Source: Letharia columbiana (taxonomy: Eukaryota > Ascomycota > Lecanoromycetes > Lecanorales > Parmeliaceae). From it: DNA of 64,000 bases. Under the pieces are notes generated by a model. The model made no database searches, was not told the DNA's origin, and saw only the letters and a list, made by a program, of their open reading frames with translations. Below are positions 53,851 through 64,000 of this stretch, piece by piece. A program made the position numbers and the translations under genes. How positions within the stretch are numbered: the first letter of the stretch is position 1; every line of letters starts with the position of its first letter. Location: positions 124,001-188,000 of the forward strand of contig NW_023501050.1 of NCBI RefSeq assembly GCF_014066305.1. Reading direction: 5' to 3'.

Positions 53851-56800
53851 ATGTCTACGGTCTTTAACCCTCCACCTTTCGCCGCCCCTGTTCGACAGCC
53901 TGTATATGCTGCAGCTCCTGCCGCGGTTGTGGTCCCCGCGATACCAAGTGGGACTTTCGTACCTGGCACAAAAGTCCAGGTGGGCGGGCACAGAGTGGTC
54001 ATAGAGAAGTATCTATCTGAGGGAGGTTTCGCTCATGTCTACCTCGTACGGCTACCAAAACCGGTGGATGGAGATGATGGTGCGGTTCTCAAAAGAGTTG
54101 CTGTACCCGACAAGGAGGCTTTGGCCAGTATGCGGACAGAGGTAGAAACAATGAAGAAGCTGAAGGGCCGCCGTCAAATCGTCAACTACATTGATTCTCA
54201 CGCTTCGCAATTGAAAGGAGGGGGCTATGAAGTATTTCTACTTATGGAATATTGTAACGGCGGAGGATTGATTGACTTCATGAATACTCGTTTACAGAAT
54301 CGCCTCACCGAGCCCGAGGTCCTAAAAATCTTCTCAGATGTTGCCCTTGGCGTGGCATGCATGCATTACCTCAAACCGCCCCTCCTACATCGAGATCTGA
54401 AGGTCGAAAACGTCCTCATCACAGTTTCCGGCTCCACGCGGCGTTACAAGCTCTGTGATTTCGGGTCAACTGCTCCTCCAAGGCCCGCTGCTACAAGCGC
54501 AGTTGAGGGTAGATTGATCGAGGATGACGTGCAGAAAAACACTACGTTGCAATATCGAAGCCCTGAAATGATCGATGTCTACCGGAAGCAGCCCATAGAT
54601 GAGAAGAGTGATATCTGGGCGCTTGGGGTATTGTTATACAAGCTCTGCTACTACAAGACACCATTTGAGGAACAGGGGCAGATGGCGATACTCAATGCGA
54701 GCTTCAAATTCCCAGGGTATCCGTCATTTTCCGATCAAATAAAGAAGCTGATAGGTGCGGGACCTCTTTTTTGTTGCCAAAGGGTACCGCTAATCTGTCC
54801 TAGCTCAAATGCTCAGGGAGAATCCGCAACAGCGGCCTAACATATATCAGGCAATACGCGAGGTGTGCCTGATACGAGGCACAGATATCCCAATCAAAGA
54901 TGTGAGCCTTTCTCTCTCTATCCTGGTAAAATTATTGCTCATTTTTCCAGATATATTCTGGCCGGACGCAGTCGGGTGTTCAACGGAACCAACATCTACC
55001 TTCCCCTGAACCAAACCTCACTTCCCCACCTATGGTAGGCGCTTTCAAAGCGCCTCTCGTTGAAGAGAAACAGACCATACCAGACATCACTCCAATGCGC
55101 CGTGGAAGGCCCACCAAAGCTGGTGCAGATCACAAGCCTAAACCAAGTCCATCTCCATTAAGAGCTGTCGCGAACGACCCTTTCGTTGCCCTCGACGCGG
55201 CTCCAACCACTTTACCTGAACCGCCGGTCCCAGATGACCCTTCAGTACGATTCCCTCCTCTGGACGAGTTCTCATTGCTTCATGACTCCGGAAGCAAGTT
55301 TGCATTTGATGCTGAAGCAAAGAGCAAGCCTCCAAAAGACATCAGTCAACGCGTGACCGATGCGTTAGCAGACGATGCCTTTGCTCAGCCGAAAGCAAGC
55401 ACCAAAACTCCCATTCAAACGCCGTCAAAACCTCATGCACATACTCCGAGCCTCGAAGTAAAGCCAAAGCCTACCGTCGATGATATGGCAAAGTCGAAAG
55501 CCATTCCGTACCCCAAGCGTCAAGACTCAGCTCCTCAAAGACCTACAATGGTATCAATTGGTACCATGACATCGCCATCTCCACCTTCCCCCACCTTACA
55601 GAACACCGCCAATTCCCATCGTCCAATTTTTCGCTTTCCCCCTTCTTCTCCAACTCACCGGTCCTCAAGCCAGCCAAGAGTATCTGATGCACCGGAGTTG
55701 GAAGTTACTTCCTTTCAGACTGATGGTGTGGGCCAAAAGCGGCCCAACTTCCTTGACCATAGATCTAAATCCCAAATCTTGAATGAAGAGTCCTCAAAGG
55801 CCTACCAACCCTCACTTGAGGTGAGGCATCGGTCTGCGTTCCTTAGTGGTGTAGATGTCACGGTTCAGCGGTCGAAGTCGGCAAATTCGAAAGCGAGACC
55901 GTCGAGCGTCCAAACACCGTCAAAGCCAAACCTCTTGCGCAGACTATCTCGGGAGAAATCTAAACTCGAGGAACCAAATCAGGAATCAGTCAATGCTCCA
56001 CTTCTGACCTCGGCCTTGACAGGAGAAGCGAGTGATGGAGAGGAAGCAGTCAGAATAGACTCCGACGTGGACTTTCTGAAGGCCATGGAAGAGGAAGATG
56101 CCTCGAAGCGGAAGGAGAAACGGATTAGCAGCGGATCAAGGCACATAAAGAGGGCTAGCATGCCATCAGTATCGCTGTCAGGGACCAAATCCCTCCTCGC
56201 TGGCCGATTTGGAGAGGCTTTCCGGCGCTTTGAGACAAACACTGGAGCTCCGGAACAACGAGACTCAAGCCGTTCACCTGTGCGTGGAAACGATCTCACG
56301 CCAATCGCAGGCTCTGAGGCAACAGACGGTAGGAGTGATGATGGTAATGCTCTCGAAGAGTCTGAAGAGGTTCCTCCAGAGATGCGGCGAGAACTCGAGC
56401 GGCGCCGACTGTCCCAGGAGGAGAAACGGGTCGCTGATGCTGCGGCTGCTTACCGACAACGTCTTGCTGAAGGTGGTGACGATGGCAAACGGCGGCCGGC
56501 CGGGTTGAACAACAAGGCTGCTTCTATTCAAAGCAAAGTCCAGTCGCTGCTTGATGAAAGCGGCAGAGCTTCACCATCACCAACAAAGACTGCATCAGGA
56601 TATGGCCACTTCACAGATTCCTCAGACGAGCAGCCAGTTCGACAAGCTCAGCCCGTCCATCCGCCTCGAACCACCTCTCGTCAGACACCAGCACATCCAT
56701 CGGATGGCTTAAGTTCCCAAATGCGACCACAATCGAAACCCCTACCTGACATGCCTCCAACCGTTGGCCGACCCAATCTATCCTTGTCGAATCGACCACC

Positions 56801-57161
56801 GCTCCTCCAGAACCTTCCCCGTCACAGCGCGCCTGCAACCGAACAGCCATTCACCCGCCCTACTGGCCCACCCAAGCCGCAACCGAAACCTCAAATCCTC
56901 CGGACGGGCGACAGACCGCCATCACCTGCCAAACCTCCATCTCTCGTCGCCAGGAAACCGCTTCCTTCGCGGCTGCAACAGCAGCAATCACTTCCTGAGA
57001 CATCGTCGTTGGACGCTGCCGACGATGACTGGGAAACCACTTTCAGTAAACGCTACCCTGACCTCTCCGGCTTGGAAATGGTAGAGACAGAGATTGATGG
57101 TGGGGCTGGAGGTACAAGCACGCAAGGCAGTGGGAAGGAAATGAGGGTTAGGGATGTTTAG
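53851..57161 (+). CDS. Ark1/Prk1-family serine/threonine kinase
   Basis: Three exons (53851-54754, 54804-54901, 54951-57161) with 49-nt introns encode 1070 residues. The kinase domain covers about residues 45-325. It has the Lys81 of VLKRV, HRDLKVEN (Asp182), the NAK-family DFGS (203-206) in place of DFG plus large residue, QYRSPEMIDVY, KSDIWALGVLLYKL and the closing RENPQQRPNIYQAIREVCLI. A long Ser/Pro-rich tail follows with a charged helix (MRRELERRRLSQEEKRVADA) and several Pro-rich stretches, probable SH3 ligands. In yeast, Ark1 and Prk1 phosphorylate endocytic adaptors such as Pan1 and Sla1 to dismantle the actin coat. The same role is inferred here, at the cell cortex. Confidence 0.92.
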
Positions 57162-57854
57162 GCTTTGAGCGTCGTGGTATGAATTTGGATGTTTCCAATG
57201 TACAGGATAGAGTAAAGTAGCCGTACGTAAGATTGCATACACGGTGTATGAACCTGATGAGTGTTGTCTACCGCCGGCATCTTCAACAGTTCACTACTGT
57301 TCCTTATCACTGCACCAACGCGCATACTACCGCAAAATCAACCAAAGAGAAACACAAAACATACAATGATGCATCGTCGGACCAACAACCCAGGAATGGG
57401 CAGAAAGTTTGGTTATACTGTTGTACTCCCGCCTGATACTGTTCTCAATTATCAGGCCAGCACGGTAGCCCAACCCCTACGGAAACTCAGGTGAAGGGAT
57501 TCTATTCCACAGCCCCGTGATCTGCGAGTAAGTGGCCCTTGTTGAAGTATAGACTCTGGTAATTTTGAGGAAGACGGATAGGGAATGCCTGATGTGAGTT
57601 GTCGTTGTTGTTGATCTAGAAATAGAGATGGAAAGGTTATGTGTTTGGTTTGAGAAATGTACAGGTTTGGAATGCTCGAATTGGCGGAAGACGGGTTCGG
57701 TTCCAATAGGATGATATTTCAAGACGGGTACGCCTCAAGCCAACAGGGTCTTGAAAGCCGCGGGCTCTATTGCCGAACCGCTCACTCGCTGGTTCGGTAG
57801 GTCTTCATTCGCGTCCTCGAAGATTGTCCAACTCGCAAGTGTCTCCAGATCCTC
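57162..57854. terminator. Convergent 3' region
   Basis: The kinase gene and the following minus-strand relic both end here. No supportable gene in about 690 bases; short frames only. Confidence 0.4.
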
Positions 57855-58967
57855 TCAAAACTCCTGGTCCCATGCCTTAGACTCTTGACCTTGCTCTGGT
57901 TCTGGAAGGGGCGGGGATTGAGACCATGAAGCTTTCGACTCAGGCTTCTGCCTCGTACACAACCACCTACTGCCCTTCTTGTAACACTCCCCTGCGATCC
58001 ATTCCCCCACTTCCTCCACCCTCATCCATAGAAGTTCCAAATCCTCTCGTTTAGTCACCTCACCGTCTCCCCGTGCACCAAGCAATTCGTACCGCTTTCC
58101 CTTTACTCCCCATCCTACGCAAATTCTACCATTCGGAGCCAGTAATCGCGCATACTGCTTCACGACATACAAGCTTAAGTCGTTTTGAGGCAGGCCCGTA
58201 AGGACGATTTCTTTCAAGGCTCCGGCAGATCGATCTGGGGCCTGGAATTCCTTCATGGTGCTCCAGATAGTAGATCGGGGAGTAGACAGGAGATCATGCA
58301 TCAAGTATTCATCGACGTCCCATGCGGACTGTTGGCCTGTAGATACGTCTAGAAAATCGAGTCGTAATGTTCTAAGGTTGGTGAAGTGCTGTACGATCTG
58401 CTGCAGCGGCTCCTCGCAGTCCTTGAGAAAATCGTAGTTATTGGTGTCGGGGAGCCGCAGATGGATGTTCGCGGCATGCTTTTGAAAAGCGAGGTTCCAA
58501 TTGCAGAGGATGGCGGGCGGATGTTCTGCAATTGTGGCAAGAGGTGAAATGCTGTTCTTGACACATCGTTTGCATTCCTCCATGTCACATTTTGACAGCG
58601 TATACGGAAAGGTTGTCTAGGATTATGTATACATGAACGTATTGTGACCGTAGAGTAGACGGAGGCCTTCCTTGTAAAAGAGTTTGCAAGTGAAGATCAT
58701 GTGAGGTTTGACTTGATGTAGGCCTTTTTCTTCGCCTCTAACAAAGTACTTTTGGGCGTTAAGTGGGATGTTGGGACTGAGGATTGGAGCTGGGGATACA
58801 AGGATGTGTTGGAGCATCAGAAGGTGGAGTTCCACGGGGAGGCGTTGAAAGGGAAAGGTCGTTGGAGCTTCGAAGTCCTGGATGGATACTCCAATGCTGA
58901 GACTGTCCATGGCTTCTAATGGTTCTGTTGAGCCTAAGGCCTTTGGATAGGAGAACTTAACCATCAT
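57855..58967 (-). pseudogene. F-box-like gene with two in-frame stops
   Basis: One continuous minus-strand frame of 371 codons from ATG 58967 to 57855 is interrupted only by TAA (58625-58623) and TAG (58619-58617), two codons apart. Before them is an F-box-like start, FPFQRLPVELHLLMLQHILV, and the block FTCKLFYKEGLRLLYGHNTF. After them, in the same frame, come TTFPYTLSKCDMEECKRCV, NLRTLRLDFLDVSTGQQS and GRICVGWGVKGKRYELLG. No GT-AG pair removes the stops while keeping the frame. Both would be glutamine codons if C had not become T. It is either a recent pseudogene or expressed by readthrough; a multi-step splice is less likely. Confidence 0.68.
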
Positions 58968-59272
58968 AAAAGCATGGACAGCAAGAGACAGAAGAAAGGA
59001 TGAAAAACGATTGATACTGCGCGAACGAAGAATGCTCTACTACAAGTAAGCGAAAAGAAGAACCATACGTCAAGAGGGAAGGTCAGTTGATATAACACCA
59101 GGCTTCCAACAATCAAAGTACCTTAAGCTGCGAGAGGTGATCCACATCATGTGACACATCATGAGGATCATCGGATTTGGGGGCTAAGAGCAAAGCCACT
59201 AGGCCAAAGCCGTCAACTTATCTCCGGCCTTGGGCGTTGTGTAACTACACATTCGCTCCTTCTACATTCGAC
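58968..59272. promoter_or_regulatory. Short divergent region upstream of MED10
   Basis: About 300 bases between the minus-strand F-box-like relic and MED10. Promoters for both are expected; no specific motif was seen. CATCATGTGACACATCATGAGG at 59147-59168 contains a repeated ACATCATG. Confidence 0.4.
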
Positions 59273-59833
59273 ATGGCTCCAATGCCAGAAAATACCGTCG
59301 ATGGTATGGTCCGACCTATATGTCTCCAGATGACTAGGCTAAAAGCATGCTATAGACCGTCTCAGAGACGTGATCCAGAACCTCTTCGAGATCCAATCTG
59401 CCGTGCATGGCTACCTTGGTCCCGAAACCCAGCAGCAGCTAGTACGCAAAATGTATGCTCTTCCATCCCCTTTCCTCGACCTGGATATTTTTGCTAATTC
59501 ACCCTTCCGGAAATCTACAGACACCAACTCACCACCTCTCTCTCGACCCTCTCGACCTCGTCCTCCTCCCTGCCTATTGGTCTCCCTCCGGAGATAATAG
59601 ACTATATCGATCAAGGTCGCAACCCAGACATATACACGAGAGAGCTTGTCGAGGCGGTGCAGAGGAGTAATCAGTATCTGAAGGGGAAGAGTGAGGCGTT
59701 TGCGGGCTTCAGGGATATGCTGGCGGAGGAGATTGTCAAAGGGATTCCCGAGTGTAAGGAGGACGTTCAGAGGATATTGGAGGGAAACAATGCGGTAGTA
59801 GGGGAGGTGATGAGGCAAAATGGAGATGTTTGA
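59273..59833 (+). CDS. MED10: Mediator complex subunit 10
   Basis: Three exons (59273-59303, 59356-59452, 59521-59833) encode 146 residues. The splices give MAPMPENTVDRLRDVIQNLF, hence the conserved block NLFEIQSAVHGYLGPETQQQ, then KIHQLTTSLSTLS and the second conserved block PEIIDYIDQGRNPDIYTREL. The C-terminus AFAGFRDMLAEEIVKGIPEC is also family-like. Med10 (Nut2 in yeast) is an essential middle-module subunit linking regulators to RNA polymerase II. The first exon is only 31 bases and each exon alone is short, so the gene is invisible without splicing. No lesion was found. Confidence 0.92.
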
Positions 59834-60253
59834 AAGCTTGTGTCTGCTTGAAGGAAGACAGATATCGGTGTAAACCGCATCTTGACGGTCGAAGCCAAGC
59901 TCTCATGAGGCCGCGAATATGCTGCTCAAGCTTCAGCCTAGATGGATCAGCCAGGTTCAAAGCTCTGTCTTCGGATGAGTAGTTGAGAACTTCCGGCCGT
60001 CAGCCCTTGAAAAGTATGGTTTTGAGCGTTGCACGAGTTTCAACACATCAGAATCCAAATGGGACCGAGCAACGCATGCATGATCCAAGAGGGCTAGACC
60101 AGCGTATTGCCTTGAGATTTTGAAGGCGTGAATTTCGAAAGAGCAATTTCCGTATCTGAATGCAAAAGTGTTGAAGAAAATGGATCTATGGACTAGCAGC
60201 ATTACTCTACAACAACACCGCAAACAATCACGCATCAACTCCCAACTACCAAG
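59834..60253. promoter_or_regulatory. Intergenic, upstream of DUF7918 gene
   Basis: 420 bases between two genes on the same strand. The 3' end of MED10 and the promoter of the next gene fall here. A minus-strand open frame (59960-60238) is unconserved. No repeats. Confidence 0.35.
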
Positions 60254-61973
60254 ATGCCCACATATCGAAGCATCACCATCTCCCTCGTCTCACAGTTTGA
60301 CATTCTCACGATTCCCGAATATGCACCGCCGACGACACCCACGGATCCCTTCTCCAATGCACCGACGCTCGTCAATCCAGATCACTCGCTAGTATCTGTG
60401 TACATCCCGACATACCCATCCTCGCAATTCTGGATCTCATACAGTATTTCGCCACCTTATCCACCAAAACTGCTCTACTATTTTAAGCTCTACCTCAACG
60501 GTAATTCCGTCGTGAGCTGGGGCTGTGGCGAGGACGATGCCTACCGAGGCAAGACCATGTTCGGTCTCTTTAAGCCGGGTCATAGCTCTGCCCTTGCTAG
60601 AGGTACTACTTTACAGCAACGAGTTCTCTGCTTTGGCCCGGACACTGCCGGTCTCGACAATGGTGCTCTGGACAACCTGAGCGATGTCATGGAAATCAAA
60701 GTGTTTCGATCGAAGGGTAGGAAGAGGGTTAAGCCAGGTTTCCAAACGATTCAGAGTGTCGGCATTTCCCCGAACATCGACAAGAAAAAGTCTCAGCAGC
60801 AAGCAGTAGGTGGCATCAAGTAAGTGGTTCGGTCATTTCCCACTGCGGCCAGCCAACTGACGTGGCTACCCATGCAACAGTCTCGTCAATGCAGGAACCC
60901 TCTTGGACAATCATCCTCAGCGTTACTACAAATATGCACTGCTCGATCCTCTCGACGCGCCCTTCGCTACTTTTCGATACTACTACCGCAGCTGGGGTAA
61001 GCTGACCTTCTTATTCATTCTCTTCACCGGCTGATATGCAGCAGACCAACTTGAAGCTCTGGGAGTCATATCGCCTCATCCTAGCGAATCTTCATCTATT
61101 ACCAGCATTGACTCCTCGCCTGCCAGGTCGGAACAGAACCTCGCCACAACCGCAGAACGGCCACGGTCCCCACTAAATAGCAGCAACACGCCTGAATCTT
61201 ACGTGCCTGTGTCAGCCTCATCAGACAATACTGCTACGAATGGTTCATCACACATGGCCGAAGAGCCCAAGGACAGCAGTACTACCGAAGCAGGAACAGC
61301 CACAAATCTGAAAAAGAACAGCAAAGCTACAGACGACGAAGTCGAGTCGCAGAGCACGACAAAGTCTCCTGAGGAATCTCCTCTAAAAATCCCTTTCTTC
61401 CTCCCACGCCCGCCAACCCCACCTCCCTCGTCCCCACCATCAAAGCTCGCACAATTACCCAACAGCGTCCCTCCCACAACCAGAGATTTCAACACGCTCG
61501 CCTCGAAGGAATCTTTCGCTTCTTTGATCCGCAAGCGTCTTCCTGATCCCGACCCATCCGCCTTCCAGCTGACCGACCCTAGCCCGACAGTGGAGCCGCC
61601 TAATCCAACGCTACCGAGTCCGGGTAAAGCATCCGGCCTAGGAAAGAGGAGTGGCACCGGCAGCATGGGCGTGTTGATGAGTGTAGTCAATAGTGCAAAA
61701 AACAGGCGGCGTCGAGAGGCTGCTGCCGATAGTGTCGCCGGCGAGGAAGAGCCCAGTGAAGGTGAGCGAACCGATGGAGAGACGGGGGAGAGTATCAGTA
61801 CTGGTTCGGGGAGCGAAGGGAGTGGGAAGGCGAGGGGTACCTCTGCAGGGAAAAAAGAGAAGAAGAGGGTGAAAGAGCAGAAGAGGAGGGAAGAGGAGGA
61901 GGAGGAGATTGGGAAGCAGCCCGAAGAGAAAAAGAGGGGGGAGAGGAAAAGAAATCTGTGGGAGGAGTTGTGA
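60254..61973 (+). CDS. DUF7918-type fungal protein
   Basis: Exons 60254-60819, 60881-60996 and 61042-61973 (introns of 61 and 45 nt) encode 537 residues. The N-terminal 230 residues form the conserved domain: MPTYRSITISLVSQFDILTI, SVYIPTYPSSQFWISYSI, FKLYLNGNSVVSWGCGED, then FGLFKPG and LLDNHPQRYYKYALLDPL, and FATFRYYYRSW. This is the pattern of the fungal DUF7918 family, of unknown function. The rest is Ser/Pro/Glu-rich and disordered, with an IPFFLPRPPTPPP stretch and a strongly charged end (KKEKKRVKEQKRREEEEEEI) that suggests nuclear location. No enzyme motif. Confidence 0.85.
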
Positions 61974-62472
61974 GGGGGTTTGAAATGTTGCTGGTGTATG
62001 ATTCTGAGGGTTTGCGACACAATGGAGGTAACGTAGATATGGGAGATTTCGTGATCGCTGGTATTGCATATGTGGGGGGAGAAGCGAGATGCCGTAAGGA
62101 TGGTGCATTTGCTGTCAATAGTAAAGCCATGATTCGCTGCTGATGTTGCATTAACGACGAGTAAGACACCGATCAAATAACGTATTTGCCATCACGGAAG
62201 CCCTTCCTTCTCGCACTGCTTGTGTTGTGCAAAAGCCTGTGAGATACCGGCCAAGCGCCACATTCGTTGGTCAACGGCGCCATGTTTGTTTTGATACAAA
62301 GTTACACGTACAGACTTTTGAAAACCCTACATGTGTACCCTCCCCATCTTGTCCAATATTGTCGGACATTCGTACCGAAAATTCAGGCTAATGCAAAACA
62401 TTTTGTACCCAGCTCCATTCATCATCCAATCTCTTCTTCTTTTTCTTCCTCCCAGTTATATCCAAACGACAT
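61974..62472. terminator. Convergent 3' region
   Basis: The DUF7918 gene (plus) and the glutaminase gene (minus) end toward each other. 500 bases with T-rich sequence near 62430-62455 (TCTTCTTCTTTTTCTTCCTC), a likely 3' UTR of one of them. No gene seen. Confidence 0.4.
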
Positions 62473-64000
62473 TTACAATTCTCCAGCCCCCAAGTCCAAA
62501 ACGACATTTTCGTTCCACAGGTCCGCACCCTTGAGCAGACTCTCATCCTCCAGAAAAGCCAACCCGTCCATGGCATTTCCACCACACGCTTTCCCCAGCG
62601 TCAAAAACGCAAAATGGCCCCCAGTCACTGGCCTCGCCATGAAGTGCGCACCCGGAAAGCCACCATCGCCCTCCGTCTCGTGAAGATCCGTAAACGGGCG
62701 ATCGGTGCTGGTCTCGTTGAGCCACTTGGCTACACTCTCTAGGATCTCGGAACGGACAGATTTTGAGGTAACGGCCGCGGCGAAGAATTCCCAGTCGGTT
62801 TTCGTGTAGAGGTGACGACTGTCGAGGGGCAGGCCGTAGCGTTGGCGGACGGCGTGGTACCAGTCTGACTGGATTTTGTAGACGTGTTGAGGGACGAAGC
62901 CGGTGCTGTTTGAATTGTGTGTGTCGTGGCCAGGTTCTAAGGGCTTTTGGTGATCATGGTGCTCAACCGTGCTTACCGATGAAGAGAGCGATGTTCCCTC
63001 GAGGTGGAAGCAGAGTAGGGCGTCGGCATAGAGATTGTAGAGGGTCGTCCAGGAACCGTACCAGTCGTATGCGAGTTTGGCGTGGCTGCCGTCGCGGGAG
63101 ATGCCGAATTCTTCCCACTTCGAGACGTAGGCTTCTGAGATGTTCTGGGGTTTTCGTTAATGACAATCGCCTAGAAGCAACATAGTTGTACGGACCTTGA
63201 AATTCTTTGCGTCCTCCTTGTTGTCGATTACGTTGGCAATGCCCTCCATAGCTTTGATGCCAATGATACCCTTGAGAGCTAGATTGGTCTGTAGCTGTAG
63301 AGGCCCCGCAAAGTCATCGGTAGAGACTATGAGTCGTTAGCAATAGATCCTCTGCCAGCAGCCAAATTGACTTGCGCTGATGATCTGGTTCCAAAGAGAA
63401 CTCCACAAGGTAGCCGGTCCATTGTTTCCAAAGCCTATAACTCCTGGTGACCCATTTCTGCGCCTGCTTCAGTCCTTTCGTAGAACCGCCCCATGAATCG
63501 TCGAGTCCGAAGACGCCCTCTCGCTCCTCTAGATCATTCAACGAGAAAGCGCTGGTTGTGGGGTTAGCATCAAAGCTTTGACTTCCAAGGCTCGCCCAGT
63601 GCGAGCCAGCAGCAACATCTGTATCGTAAAATAGGCTGTTGACGATTGCTAAACCCATGATCAGAATATTTCCACATTCCTCCACCGGCATATACTCATC
63701 CCTTCCGTCGGGATGTCCCGTCATGTTTGGAAAGTGGGCTCCAAGATCGTGCAAAGCATATTTATTAGGATATTGGCCGCTAAGTGTGTGCTCGATAATG
63801 GGTTCAAGCAAGTATGCCAACCAGCGAGGGTTGGTGTACAGAAAGAATGGGAAAGCCGGGAAGATGACGTCGATTGTCTGAGAATTGCCATTGGAGGAAA
63901 TCTCTTTGAGGAACAGGATTGGGTTGTCAGGAGTCCCAGCGAAGCTTGTTGCACCCATTACCTGCCGCGCGGTCAGGGCAACGATGTCAACGTAATCATC
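62473..64000 (-). CDS. gtaA: Glutaminase GtaA-type protein, C-terminal part
   Basis: The minus-strand frame enters at the right edge and continues through exons 64000-63376, 63326-63196 and 63144-62473, giving 475 residues; the N-terminus is outside. Recognisable blocks are DDYVDIVALTARQVMGATSF, YALHDLGAHFPNMTGHPDGR, EYMPVEECGNILIM, STDDFAGPLQLQTNLALKGI, HAKLAYDWYGSWTTLYNL, YGLPLDSRHLYTKTDWEFFA and GGFPGAHFMARPVTGGHFAF. These match the large fungal glutaminase A family (DUF4965/DUF1793), usually secreted enzymes that hydrolyse glutamine to glutamate. The first visible intron uses a GC donor (GCAAGT). An in-frame stretch of about 25 residues after HLEGTSLSSS (His/Asn-rich) looks like a lineage-specific insertion. 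Confidence 0.88.

Overview
The window is nuclear DNA from a filamentous ascomycete. The genes carry many short introns, mostly about 45-130 nt with GT-AG borders, and CTAAC-type branch sites are visible in several. The gene content is typically fungal: a Zn2Cys6 regulator, Sec39, Mot1, Med10, an Ark1/Prk1-type kinase, a DUF7918 protein and a GtaA-type glutaminase. The F-box-like and DUF7918 families, together with several small secreted proteins, suggest a Dothideomycete; that placement is inference. I found no tRNA, rRNA, CRISPR array or intact transposon. Most intact genes are multi-exon, so the models below were built by joining exons by eye through splice signals and family conservation.

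Layout. 0-4.4 kb: Sec39 (minus, running off the left edge), a possible orphan ORF, an F-box-like gene and a three-exon Ure2-type glutathione transferase. 7.3-12.5 kb: a single condensation-domain protein like those of nonribosomal peptide synthetases, beside the wrecks of a flavin monooxygenase and an APH-family kinase. This looks like a decaying secondary-metabolism patch. 13.8-20.6 kb: intradiol ring-cleavage dioxygenase diverging from a complex I subunit (NDUFS5 type), a broken copy of a widespread fungal conserved family, and the branchpoint-bridging protein gene (SF1/MSL5, eight exons). 21.3-28.7 kb: a GH5 endoglucanase with a Gly/Gln repeat tail and a homopolymer frameshift, a Zn2Cys6 regulator and a small secreted protein.

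29.6-41 kb is gene-poor: a short-chain dehydrogenase with a one-base frameshift, a GC-rich island with a perfect inverted repeat, a 60-residue secreted peptide, a degenerate minisatellite, a free-standing RNase H gene, a broken NAD(P)-binding epimerase-like gene and a small two-exon coiled-coil gene. 41-64 kb is gene-dense: a CaiB-type CoA transferase, a 56-residue membrane microprotein, a 660-residue nuclear Ser/Pro-rich protein, MOT1, an Ark1/Prk1-type kinase, an F-box-like gene with two in-frame stops, Mediator subunit 10, a DUF7918 protein and the C-terminal part of a secreted glutaminase that runs off the right edge.

The housekeeping genes (vesicle tethering, respiration, splicing, transcription, endocytosis) are intact. 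Accessory genes are damaged unusually often: five clear gene wrecks plus two genes frameshifted at homopolymers. The most interesting points are the condensation domain whose second motif histidine reads as cysteine, the branch-site-rich intron inside the gene for the branch-site-binding protein, and the poly-C/poly-G frameshift that decides the tail of the GH5 enzyme.
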